Assembly: GCA_903922735.1 (NCBI GenBank)
Contig: CAIXUZ010000077.1
Location: 1 to 64,000, forward strand
Reading direction: 5' to 3'
DNA length: 64,000 bases
Origin: an uncultured Verrucomicrobia subdivision 3 bacterium
GTDB lineage: Bacteria; Verrucomicrobiota; Verrucomicrobiia; Limisphaerales; UBA11358
The position numbers and the translations under genes were made by a program. Under the pieces are notes generated by a model. That model was not told the DNA's origin, did no database searches, and saw only the letters and a program-made list of their open reading frames with translations. This document shows positions 17,923 through 24,798 of this stretch, piece after piece. Numbering within the stretch: the first letter of the stretch is position 1; each line of letters starts with the position of its first letter.

Positions 17923-18711
17923 TCAGTTTAGAAACGCCGTCAGCGGACTCGTGGCGCTGGCCGTTTCGCTTGGCGCACCCAGGCCGATTTCAAACGCGGC
18001 ACGCCCGGCTTCCACGGCCTGCTTGAACGCGATGCCCATGCGGTTCGGGTCATTCGCCACGGCAACGGCAGTGTTCACCAGCACGGCATCCGCGCCGAGT
18101 TCCATTGCCTCAGCGGCATGACTAGGGGCACCGATGCCTGCATCTACGACCACCGGAACTGTAGCTTGTTCAATAATGATGCGGATTTGATCACGCGTCT
18201 GGATACCGCGATTCGAGCCGATGGGCGAACCCAGCGGCATCACGGTTGCACAGCCGACTTCCTGCAAACGTTTCGCCAGCACCGGATCAGCGTTGATATA
18301 GGGCAGCACAGTGAACCCTTCCTTTACGAGAATCTCCGCCGCCTTGAACGTCTCAATCGGATCAGGCAGCAGATAACGCGGGTCGGGGTGGATTTCGAGC
18401 TTTACCCATTTCGGCAGACCGGCGGCGACGGCGAGACGCGCGAGGCGGACGGCTTCCTCGGCGTTCATCGCTCCGCTGGTATTGGGAAGCAGCAGGTATT
18501 TTTTCGGGTCAATGAATTCCAGGATGTTCGCGAACGGGTCTTTTTTGCCGCTCAAATCCGCGCGCCGTAGGGCGACGGTGACCATTTCCGTGCCGCTGGC
18601 AGCAAGCGCATCGCGCATGGCTTCGGGCGACGGAAATTTTCCCGTGCCGAGAATCAGGCGGGAGCCAAACTCGCGCCCGGCAATGACCAGCTTTTTAAAC
18701 GACAAAGACAT
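17923..18711 (-). CDS. thiG: Thiazole synthase
   Basis: A 262-residue ThiG, the TIM-barrel enzyme that builds the thiazole phosphate of thiamine from deoxyxylulose phosphate, dehydroglycine and ThiS thiocarboxylate. Visible are [30 protein letters not shown], the Schiff-base lysine in [10 protein letters not shown], the phosphate-binding [13 protein letters not shown] and [30 protein letters not shown] at 18711 is preferred to a TTG three codons upstream. No thiS, thiF or thiH is adjacent, and I saw no TPP riboswitch in the 94-bp divergent gap with hisA. Confidence 0.95.
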   Translation of the reverse strand: MSLSFKKLVIAGREFGSRLILGTGKFPSPEAMRDALAASGTEMVTVALRRADLSGKKDPFANILEFIDPKKYLLLPNTSGAMNAEEAVRLARLAVAAGLPKWVKLEIHPDPRYLLPDPIETFKAAEILVKEGFTVLPYINADPVLAKRLQEVGCATVMPLGSPIGSNRGIQTRDQIRIIIEQATVPVVVDAGIGAPSHAAEAMELGADAVLVNTAVAVANDPNRMGIAFKQAVEAGRAAFEIGLGAPSETASATSPLTAFLN

Positions 18712-18763
18712 TTCAACCAATTTAGAAAATTGCGGCGGATTGTCGAGCCGCGTTCGATTTGCG

Positions 18764-18791
18764 TTTCCGCTTTCCGCCTTCCGCTTTCCGC
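18764..18791. repeat. Heptamer array f (upstream of hisA)
   Basis: Four units TTTCCGC, TTTCCGC, CTTCCGC, TTTCCGC in 7-bp register, directly upstream of the hisA start. This is the reverse complement of the GCGGAAA unit seen inside mutY and amgK. Confidence 0.88.
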
Positions 18792-18805
18792 TTTAGTCTT
18801 GGCCG

Positions 18806-19585
18806 ATGTTTCGACCGTGCATCGACCTGCATGAAGGCAAAGTGAAGCAAATCGTCGGCGGCACGCTCAGCGATGCCGGCGCGCGCACCAATTTTGTCTC
18901 CGCCCAATCCGCCGCGTGGTTCGCCGAACTCTATCGGCGCGACGGCCTGACCGGCGGACACATCATCCAGCTTGGCTCCGGCAACGAAGCCCAAGCCCGC
19001 ACCGCACTGGCGGCGTATCCCGGCGGATTACACCTGGGCGGGGGCGTGAACGCCTCAAATGCGCACGACTGGCTGGATGCCGGCGCATCGCACGTCATCG
19101 TCACGAGCTGGGTTTTTCGCGAAGGCCGCGTGGACTGGTCCCGGCTGGACGAACTCGTCAAAACCATCGGCAAAGGAAAGCTCGTGCTGGATTTAAGCTG
19201 CCGAAAAAAAATCCAAAGTCCAAAGCCCAAAGTCCAAAGTTATTTTGTGGTCACTGATCGCTGGCAGAAGTTTACCGAACTGGAAGTGAATGAGGAAACG
19301 CTTCAGAAGCTTTCCGGCTACTGCGCGGAGTTTTTGATCCACGCCGTGGATGTGGAAGGTTTATGCCGGGGCATTGACTGCGAACTGGTGACGAAGCTGG
19401 GCCAATGGACGCCGATTCCAACAACCTATGCCGGCGGCGCGAGCGCGCTGGCCGATCTTGAAACGGTCACACAGCTTGGCGGCGGAAAAATCGACCTGAC
19501 CATCGGTTCGGCCCTGGACATCTTCGGCGGCAGCGGCGTGAAATACGCGGATTGCGTGAAGTTCAACCGAGCGCAGACAAAATAA
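18806..19585 (+). CDS. hisA: ProFAR isomerase, eukaryotic-type HisA/HIS6
   Basis: A 259-residue phosphoribosylformimino-AICAR ribotide isomerase of histidine synthesis. It follows the eukaryotic (yeast HIS6) subtype rather than ordinary bacterial HisA: FRPCIDLHEGKVKQIVGGTL at the start, TNFVS, HLGGGVNASNAHDWL, VIVTSWVF, LVLDLSCRK, FLIHAVDVEGLCRGID, TYAGGAS and LTIGSALDIFGG all line up with the yeast sequence as I remember it. A heptamer array is inserted in the loop after DLSCRK, lengthening it by a few residues. Other his genes are not nearby. Confidence 0.88.
   Translation: MFRPCIDLHEGKVKQIVGGTLSDAGARTNFVSAQSAAWFAELYRRDGLTGGHIIQLGSGNEAQARTALAAYPGGLHLGGGVNASNAHDWLDAGASHVIVTSWVFREGRVDWSRLDELVKTIGKGKLVLDLSCRKKIQSPKPKVQSYFVVTDRWQKFTELEVNEETLQKLSGYCAEFLIHAVDVEGLCRGIDCELVTKLGQWTPIPTTYAGGASALADLETVTQLGGGKIDLTIGSALDIFGGSGVKYADCVKFNRAQTK
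19215..19242. repeat. Heptamer array g (inside hisA)
   Basis: Four units AAAGTCC, AAAGCCC, AAAGTCC, AAAGTTA in strict 7-bp register. They encode the KIQSPKPKVQS insert of HisA in a surface loop. Confidence 0.88.
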
Positions 19586-19637
19586 AACCGCCGCCGGAAA
19601 GATTCCAGCGACGGGTGCGTATCAAATAAACAAGCGG

Positions 19638-19970
19638 TTACTTCACTTCTTCAATTTTGGAGGCGGCGAGCATCTGCTTGCCCTCTTTTTCATTCACCGT
19701 GCCGGTCACCGTGATCTTTTGAGCCGAACCGCCGCAAATTTTCCCATGAAATGCCTTGGCTTCCTTGCCGGTCAGGTAATAGCTGACTTCCTTGCCGTCC
19801 ACAGTCGCTTTCACGACCGTCTGGCATTTGTCGGCTTGATGCAGGGCGCACTTGGCGCAACTGGCGTCACCGGTGATGGTGACTTCCTTATCGGCGGCGA
19901 AGGCCGCGGGGGTGAGGCTGGTGACGGCAATTCCGGCCAGCAAGGCAATGGTTAGTTTCAATTTATTCAT
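19638..19970 (-). CDS. Secreted small cysteine-containing protein, function unknown
   Basis: A 110-residue protein with a clear signal peptide (KLKLTIALLAGIAV, cleavage probably after AAFA near residue 25). The mature part has CAKCALHQADKC near residue 38 (CxxC with a third cysteine 7 residues on), then a small beta-rich domain with YYLTGKEAKAFHGKICGG and a TVTGTVNEK end. The fold region is reminiscent of OB-like periplasmic domains. The cysteines could bind metal or form disulfides. I do not recognise a function. Confidence 0.7.
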   Translation of the reverse strand: MNKLKLTIALLAGIAVTSLTPAAFAADKEVTITGDASCAKCALHQADKCQTVVKATVDGKEVSYYLTGKEAKAFHGKICGGSAQKITVTGTVNEKEGKQMLAASKIEEVK

Positions 19971-20039
19971 GTTTTTTTTGGTTTGGTTTTCAGGCTGCGG
20001 GGATTTGACAACGGCATTTTGCCGGCGTTCAACGAAAAA

Positions 20040-20510
20040 TCAAACCAGAAAAAGCTCGCTCACGCTCACGCGGAATTGCGGCACCAGTTTTTCCTGCAAA
20101 ATCTCGCTGCCCGCCAGAATACCCTTCAACTGCAGGCCGAATTCGAAGCTGTGATAGATCTCCACGTTGTCATAACGCGGATCCACCATCCACAACCTCG
20201 GCACGCGATGCTGCTCGTAAACCTCCTTTTTGGTGACCGTATCAGCACGATGGTCATCCCGACTGATAATTTCAGCTGCCAGAAAAAGTTTTCCGGTCGC
20301 CGCCATGACCAGGGCGAGGTCGGGGCAAAAGGTCGTGGCATGGGAAAGCGCCACCTGCGTGCGCGGCGCGAGCAATTGCACCGCCGCCAGACCCGCGACG
20401 CTGGCGGCCATTTCCCGATGCAGGCGCGAACAGATGGCCTCGTGGCGGAGGCTAGGGGCGGAACGCGGCAGCGTCCCGCCATTCAGAATCTCCTCGTAAG
20501 GCTGGCTCAT
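20040..20510 (-). CDS. Uma2-family (DUF820) restriction-endonuclease-like protein
   Basis: A 156-residue protein of the Uma2/DUF820 group with a PD-(D/E)xK-type fold. Visible are the PDLALV motif (Asp near residue 89), the AAEIISRDD block with the acidic residue near 102, a following K/Y pair in KKEVYEQHRVPRLWMVDP, and the weak C-terminal strand. Uma2 proteins are numerous in cyanobacteria, Planctomycetes and Verrucomicrobiota; their biological role is unsettled. It stands alone upstream of the secreted cysteine protein gene. Confidence 0.82.
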   Translation of the reverse strand: MSQPYEEILNGGTLPRSAPSLRHEAICSRLHREMAASVAGLAAVQLLAPRTQVALSHATTFCPDLALVMAATGKLFLAAEIISRDDHRADTVTKKEVYEQHRVPRLWMVDPRYDNVEIYHSFEFGLQLKGILAGSEILQEKLVPQFRVSVSELFLV

Positions 20511-20553
20511 GCGGAAAGTGTCGAAAGGTCAGCGGCCGGTGGCAAGTTTGGAA

Positions 20554-21516
20554 TTACCGCTTCCGCCACTCCGTCTTCGGCGGCTCCGGCAAGCCTTGCG
20601 CCCGCAGCGCCGTGCGGAAATGGAGCTTGGAAACTTTTTGCAACTCGCCAACGCCGCGCTGCTCCACAAAGAGCTTCGCCGCCGCGTCCACCGCCGCGCT
20701 CGCGCCCTTCGGAAATTTCATCTGAAACTGATGCTCCAGCTTCGCGATGCCTTTCACAAATTCATCGCGCGCCAGAATAGACGCAGCGGCCACGGCGATG
20801 TCTTCTTCCGCCTTGTGCCGCTGCACGAGCTGGATTTCCTTGCCCTGCTTCATCAGCGCCTTTTCAATCACCGCTTTGCTGGCGGCGAACTGGTCGCTGA
20901 TGGCCTTCACCGGCGGCGGATTCATCTGGTAACGCTTGCCCATCAGGTTCTCGATCACGCGAGCGTGGCCCCATGCGAGCAGCGTGTTGACGCTTTTCAT
21001 CTTCTCGTAAAGCCGGTTGTAAGCCTCGTTGCCGACGACAACGGAATCCACCACGCAGCCGGGCGTCTGGCGGATGAGTTCGGCAAGGTCGGAAATTTTC
21101 TTATCGCTGGAGATGTTCTTGGAATCGCGGATGCCGGCGTCCTTCCAAGAGTTGATGACCGCCTCGTTCACGTAAACACCGGCTATACACAGCGGCCCGA
21201 AGAAATCGCCCTTGCCGCTTTCGTCCACGCCGAAGCGCGGCAAGAGCAGGTCGGGATTCAAAATAGTTTCGTAGCCGACTTTGGCTTGTTTCAAGATTTC
21301 GGGCTCCAAAACAAATTCCACAAACTCGCCCGTCCCCTTCCCCTGCACCACGAGTTTGCCGCTCTCGTAAAAGACGATGTTCGTCTTGTCGGACTCGAAT
21401 GCGAACCGCGCATACGGAACCACGCGCGGCTTCCAGTTCCGCGCTTCCAAAGCGGCGAGCAAGGCCGAGGCTTGGTCGTCGGTGAGCTTGCAAGTATGAA
21501 TGACGGGCGGTTTCAC
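20554..21516 (-). CDS. rnhC: Ribonuclease HIII
   Basis: A 320-residue RNase HIII that cleaves RNA in RNA-DNA hybrids. It has the N-terminal TBP-like substrate-binding domain (residues about 1-85) that separates HIII from HII, then the catalytic domain with GVDESGKGDFFGPL (DExGK-type site, near residue 95) and further acids in GIRDSKNIS and KAEEDIAVAAASILARDEF. Start is GTG at 21516. It stands on its own, divergent from mutY across a repeat-filled gap. Confidence 0.92.
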   Translation of the reverse strand: MKPPVIHTCKLTDDQASALLAALEARNWKPRVVPYARFAFESDKTNIVFYESGKLVVQGKGTGEFVEFVLEPEILKQAKVGYETILNPDLLLPRFGVDESGKGDFFGPLCIAGVYVNEAVINSWKDAGIRDSKNISSDKKISDLAELIRQTPGCVVDSVVVGNEAYNRLYEKMKSVNTLLAWGHARVIENLMGKRYQMNPPPVKAISDQFAASKAVIEKALMKQGKEIQLVQRHKAEEDIAVAAASILARDEFVKGIAKLEHQFQMKFPKGASAAVDAAAKLFVEQRGVGELQKVSKLHFRTALRAQGLPEPPKTEWRKR

Positions 21517-21528
21517 GGAAAAATCTTA

Positions 21529-21553
21529 ACCACAAAGACACCGAGGCACAAAG
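21529..21553. repeat. Ten-bp-period repeat, copy 3
   Basis: AACCACAAAG, ACACCGAGGC, ACAAAGG in a 10-bp period, directly upstream of the rnhC start codon on the minus strand. Confidence 0.65.
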
Positions 21554-21597
21554 GTTTTGGCAAAATGCTGAGCCGGTAGATTACCTTTGCCCCAAAG

Positions 21598-21625
21598 GCG
21601 GCTCGTCGGTAGCCTCGCCCCACCA
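21598..21625. repeat. GC-rich 25-bp dispersed repeat, copy 4
   Basis: GGCGGCTCGTCGGTAGCC followed by TCGCCCCACC, just before the GTG start of mutY. It matches the copies at 4834 and 17795 (inverted). Confidence 0.65.
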
Positions 21626-21632
21626 AATTGCT

Positions 21633-22817
21633 GTGCCAGACAAATCAAAACTAAAAACTAAAAACACCAAACTGGTTGCAACTCTGCTGGATTGGTTCGC
21701 CGCTAACGCCCGCGACCTTCCGTGGCGCCGCACGCGAAATCCCTACGCAATTTGGATTTCGGAGATCATGCTGCAACAGACGCAGGTGAAAACGGTGATC
21801 CCGTTTTGGGACCGCTGGATGGAGGAATTGCCAACCATCGAAGCCGCCGCCCAAGCGCCTTCAGCCAAAATCCACAAGCTCTGGGAGGGCCTCGGCTACT
21901 ACACCCGTGTCCGAAATTTGCAGAAGTCCGCGCAAGTCATCGTGGAATGGCACAGCGGCAAGTTTCCGAAAAGGTTTGAAGATATTCTCGCGCTGCCGGG
22001 TATCGGGCGGTACACCGCCGGGGCGATTAGTAGTATCGCTTTCAATCAGCCGACACCGATTCTCGACGGCAACGTCATCCGTGTGCTGACGCGCCTCTTC
22101 GGCATCGCGAAAAACCCAAAGGAGAAGGAAACAAACGCTCTGCTGTGGCAACTGGCGGAAGAATTGGTGGTTCGCGCGAAGAACGCGAAGGAAACTCAAA
22201 CTTCAAAAGCGGAAAGCGGAAAGCGGAAAGTGGAAATGAGTCAGAGCCTACTCACGTCGGCTGGCTCGTGCTCCGCACTCAACCAATCGCTGATGGAACT
22301 GGGTGCGCTGATTTGCACGCCGCGCAACGCGCAATGTTTAATTTGTCCGGTGAAAAAACTCTGTGCGGCGTTCAAGGAGAACCGGGTGGTGGAGTTGCCG
22401 AATCTCGGCAAACGCGAAACCGCCACGGCGCGGCATTTCATCGCCTTTGCGGTGGAGCATGGCGGAAAGTTTCTCGTCCGGCAAAGGCCGGCGGGCGTAG
22501 TGAACGCACAGCTGTGGGAGTTTCCCAACGTGGAAGTGGGAGGGCGGCTCTGTGAGCCGCGGGAACTATTTACTGAATGCAATGCGCTGCGGGTCACAGA
22601 CCCGCGCTCCGTGAAGATTAAGCCGCTTTGCACGGTGAAACATTCCATCACGCGCTACCGCATCACGCTGGAAGCCTTCCTGATTCACGCTAAAACGATT
22701 TCATCACCCACCGACGACGTCTGGAAAACTCCCGCGCAAATGCAAACGCTGGCTTTTACCGCTGCCCATAAAAAACTCGCCAGCGCCGCCGCCAAAAGTA
22801 TCCTGTCAGGCCGATGA
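21633..22817 (+). CDS. mutY: Adenine DNA glycosylase (A/G-specific) with repeat inserts
   Basis: A 394-residue MutY that removes adenine paired with 8-oxoguanine. Visible are LPWRRTRNPYAIWISEIMLQ with the catalytic Glu (EIMLQQTQV), the helix-hairpin-helix LPGIGRYTAGAI, the Asp in ILDGNVIRV, the iron-sulfur cysteines in CTPRNAQCLICPVKKLC, and a NUDIX-like C-terminal domain with LWEFPNVEV and KHSITRYRITLEAF. Three repeats lie in the frame: a heptamer array at the GTG start, a second before the SCSALNQSLMELG block, and a cloverleaf palindrome in the C-terminal domain. The frame is intact and the active site is complete. Its stop overlaps the next gene by ATGA. Confidence 0.92.
   Translation: MPDKSKLKTKNTKLVATLLDWFAANARDLPWRRTRNPYAIWISEIMLQQTQVKTVIPFWDRWMEELPTIEAAAQAPSAKIHKLWEGLGYYTRVRNLQKSAQVIVEWHSGKFPKRFEDILALPGIGRYTAGAISSIAFNQPTPILDGNVIRVLTRLFGIAKNPKEKETNALLWQLAEELVVRAKNAKETQTSKAESGKRKVEMSQSLLTSAGSCSALNQSLMELGALICTPRNAQCLICPVKKLCAAFKENRVVELPNLGKRETATARHFIAFAVEHGGKFLVRQRPAGVVNAQLWEFPNVEVGGRLCEPRELFTECNALRVTDPRSVKIKPLCTVKHSITRYRITLEAFLIHAKTISSPTDDVWKTPAQMQTLAFTAAHKKLASAAAKSILSGR
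21645..21672. repeat. Heptamer array h (start of mutY)
   Basis: Units TCAAAAC, TAAAAAC, TAAAAAC, ACCAAAC with a 7-bp period, encoding the KLKTKNTKL N-terminus of MutY. Confidence 0.82.
22206..22233. repeat. Heptamer array i (inside mutY)
   Basis: Four units AAAGCGG, AAAGCGG, AAAGCGG, AAAGTGG. They encode KAESGKRKVE just before the helix leading to the iron-sulfur cluster. Confidence 0.92.
22538..22611. repeat. Cloverleaf palindromic element 3 (inside mutY)
   Basis: Two perfect 7-bp hairpins, GCGGCTC-TGT-GAGCCGC at 22544-22560 and GCGGGTC-ACA-GACCCGC at 22589-22605, sit inside near-complementary outer arms (GGAGGGC and GCGCTCC). The loop triplets TGT and ACA are the same as in the element at 802-851. 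It lies within the coding frame of the MutY C-terminal domain. Confidence 0.8.
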
Positions 22818-23953
22818 TTTACTTCGATTACAACGCCACCGCGCCCGTCATGCGCGAGGCGCGCGAAGCGTGGCTGCACGTCACCGAGAAACTTGGCGGC
22901 AACCCGTCATCCATGCACCAAGCCGGGGCGAAGGCCTCCAACGCGCTCGCCGACGCGCGCGAAAAGCTCGCGGAACACCTCGGCTGCCATCCGCTCGACC
23001 TAGTCTGGACCAGCGGCGCGACCGAGGCGAACAACATGGTGATGCACCATTTTGCGAAGAAGCTTGGCACGCCGGGCGAGGTGTGGATTTCGGCAATTGA
23101 ACATCCCTGCGTGGTTGACTCGGCGCAGTATTACTTTGGCAAGCGGGCCAGGCTCATTCCGGTCACGCACGAAGGCGTGATCGACATGGACTGGCTAACG
23201 ACGGAGCTGGCGGATACCCGTCCCGCACTCGTCGCGGTGATGGCGGCCAACAACGAAACCGGCATCATCCAGCCGTGGCGCGAAGCGCACGCGATCTGCC
23301 ACCAATACAAGGTCCCCTTTTTCACCGACGCCGTGCAGTTCATCGGCAAGATGCCCCTAGCCGGGCTGGGCGAATGCGACTACGTCAGCGGCGCAGCGCA
23401 CAAGTTTGGCGGACCGCGCGGCGTGGGCTTTCTAAAAATCCCGCATCGGAGCGCCATCACGCCATTGCTGCACGGCGGCAAGCAGGAAGGCGGACGGCGC
23501 GCCGGCACGGAAAACGTCGCCATCATCGCTGCGATGATGGCCGCGCTCGAAGTGCGCGCGAGACAGATCCTCCGCAGCGAACACCTGCTACGCAAAATCT
23601 GGCGCGATAATTTCGAGGCACAGTTTCTGCGGGCGCTACCCGGCGCGAGCATCATCGGCCAGAACCAGCCGCGCCTGTGGAACACGGTTTCCGCCCTGAT
23701 GCCCGACGGCGACCGCAAATTGCAATGGGTCATCCGGCTGGACAAGGCGGGCTTCGCGGTCAGCACCGGCTCAGCCTGTACGACGGGCAAGGAAGAGCCG
23801 TCGCACGTTTTGTCCGCGATGGGCTACAAGTCAGCACAAGCCCATCGCGCGGTGCGGATGAGCGCCGGCTGGGAAACGACCGAGGCGGATTGGGACGCGC
23901 TGCTGAAGGCCGTGGTGAAAGTCCACAGCGAGATGCAGCATGGAAAAAGTTAG
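22814..23953 (+). CDS. Cysteine desulfurase (NifS/IscS-like)
   Basis: A 379-residue fold-type I PLP enzyme that takes sulfur from cysteine for iron-sulfur clusters or thio-modification. Visible are FDYNATAP at the start, TSGATEANNMV, AIEHPCVVD, MAANNETGIIQP, the PLP lysine K197 in GAAHKFGGPRGVGF, and the active-site cysteine C322 in STGSACTTGKEEPSHVL. The longer loop around the cysteine is of the IscS/NifS class. It overlaps mutY by ATGA; MutY carries an iron-sulfur cluster, which may make the pairing meaningful. No scaffold gene follows. Confidence 0.92.
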   Translation: MIYFDYNATAPVMREAREAWLHVTEKLGGNPSSMHQAGAKASNALADAREKLAEHLGCHPLDLVWTSGATEANNMVMHHFAKKLGTPGEVWISAIEHPCVVDSAQYYFGKRARLIPVTHEGVIDMDWLTTELADTRPALVAVMAANNETGIIQPWREAHAICHQYKVPFFTDAVQFIGKMPLAGLGECDYVSGAAHKFGGPRGVGFLKIPHRSAITPLLHGGKQEGGRRAGTENVAIIAAMMAALEVRARQILRSEHLLRKIWRDNFEAQFLRALPGASIIGQNQPRLWNTVSALMPDGDRKLQWVIRLDKAGFAVSTGSACTTGKEEPSHVLSAMGYKSAQAHRAVRMSAGWETTEADWDALLKAVVKVHSEMQHGKS

Positions 23954-24026
23954 TTGAACCCTTGCATAGTGATGGGGGTCAGAGTTAGAGTTGCAACAAC
24001 CAAGGCAAAACCAGATTCCTAAAGTT

Positions 24027-24749
24027 ATGATAAACCGACGTCAAGCCATTAAAACCACCGTTCTGGCCAGCGCAGCACTGGCCACCCTGCCCAACATGAT
24101 GGCGCAGACCAATCCAGCGGCATCGAGCGAGCCGTTCACCCTGCCGCCATTGCCCTATGGCTACGATGCGCTGGAACCCTTCATTGATGCGCAGACGATG
24201 CAGATTCACCATGACAAGCATCACGCGGCTTACGTCGCTAATCTGAACAAGGCCTGGAAGCAGATGGCGTGGAAAGGCCTGCCGCCGAATTTTGCCTATC
24301 TGGAAAACGTCTGGTTGAAAGATTCAAAGTTCCTTCTGGAAAAGGAAAATGCCGCCGTCCGCAACAACGGCGGCGGACATTACAATCACACCCTATTCTG
24401 GCAAATGATGAAGAAAGACGGCGGCGGCGAACCGCAGGGCGAGCTGGGCAAGGCGATCAATGCCACCTTCGGCAGCTTCAGCGCGTTCAAGGAACAATTC
24501 GCAAAGGCGGCGCTCGGACAATTCGGCAGCGGCTGGGCCTGGCTGGTCTGGGACGGCGGCAACCTGAAGATTGAAGGCACGCCGAATCAAGACAACCCGT
24601 TGAGCGGGGGCAAATTGCCGCTGCTCGGCCTGGATGTCTGGGAACATGCCTATTATCTCAAATACCAGAACAAACGCGCCGATTACATCACGGCGTGGTG
24701 GAACGTCGTGAACTGGGATTTCGTGGCTGGGCGTTACACCAAAGTCTGA
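24027..24749 (+). CDS. Superoxide dismutase (Fe/Mn family) with Tat-type signal
   Basis: A 240-residue iron/manganese superoxide dismutase. The metal ligands are visible: H61 in MQIHHDKHH, the histidine of HYNHTLFW, and Asp and His in [11 protein letters not shown]. Before the catalytic part are about 28 residues with [20 protein letters not shown], a twin-arginine signal, so the folded enzyme is probably exported. ATG at 24027 is chosen as it starts the signal. Iron and manganese use cannot be told apart here. The gene stands alone, convergent with secA. Confidence 0.92.
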   Translation: MINRRQAIKTTVLASAALATLPNMMAQTNPAASSEPFTLPPLPYGYDALEPFIDAQTMQIHHDKHHAAYVANLNKAWKQMAWKGLPPNFAYLENVWLKDSKFLLEKENAAVRNNGGGHYNHTLFWQMMKKDGGGEPQGELGKAINATFGSFSAFKEQFAKAALGQFGSGWAWLVWDGGNLKIEGTPNQDNPLSGGKLPLLGLDVWEHAYYLKYQNKRADYITAWWNVVNWDFVAGRYTKV

Positions 24750-24775
24750 CCCGTTCTCGCGACAATCTTTCAATC

Positions 24776-24798
24776 CCCACCAATTGGCGGGAATTTTT
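24776..24798 (+). terminator. Possible weak terminator after the superoxide dismutase gene
   Basis: A short inverted repeat (CCCACC-AATT-GGCGGG with one mismatch) followed by AATTTTT, placed 27 bp after the stop. The stem is short, so activity is uncertain. Confidence 0.4.

Noticed and set aside
18712-18805. TPP riboswitch upstream of thiG
   Set aside because: The gap is only 94 bp, filled largely by a heptamer array, and I could not find the conserved CTGAGA-type element.
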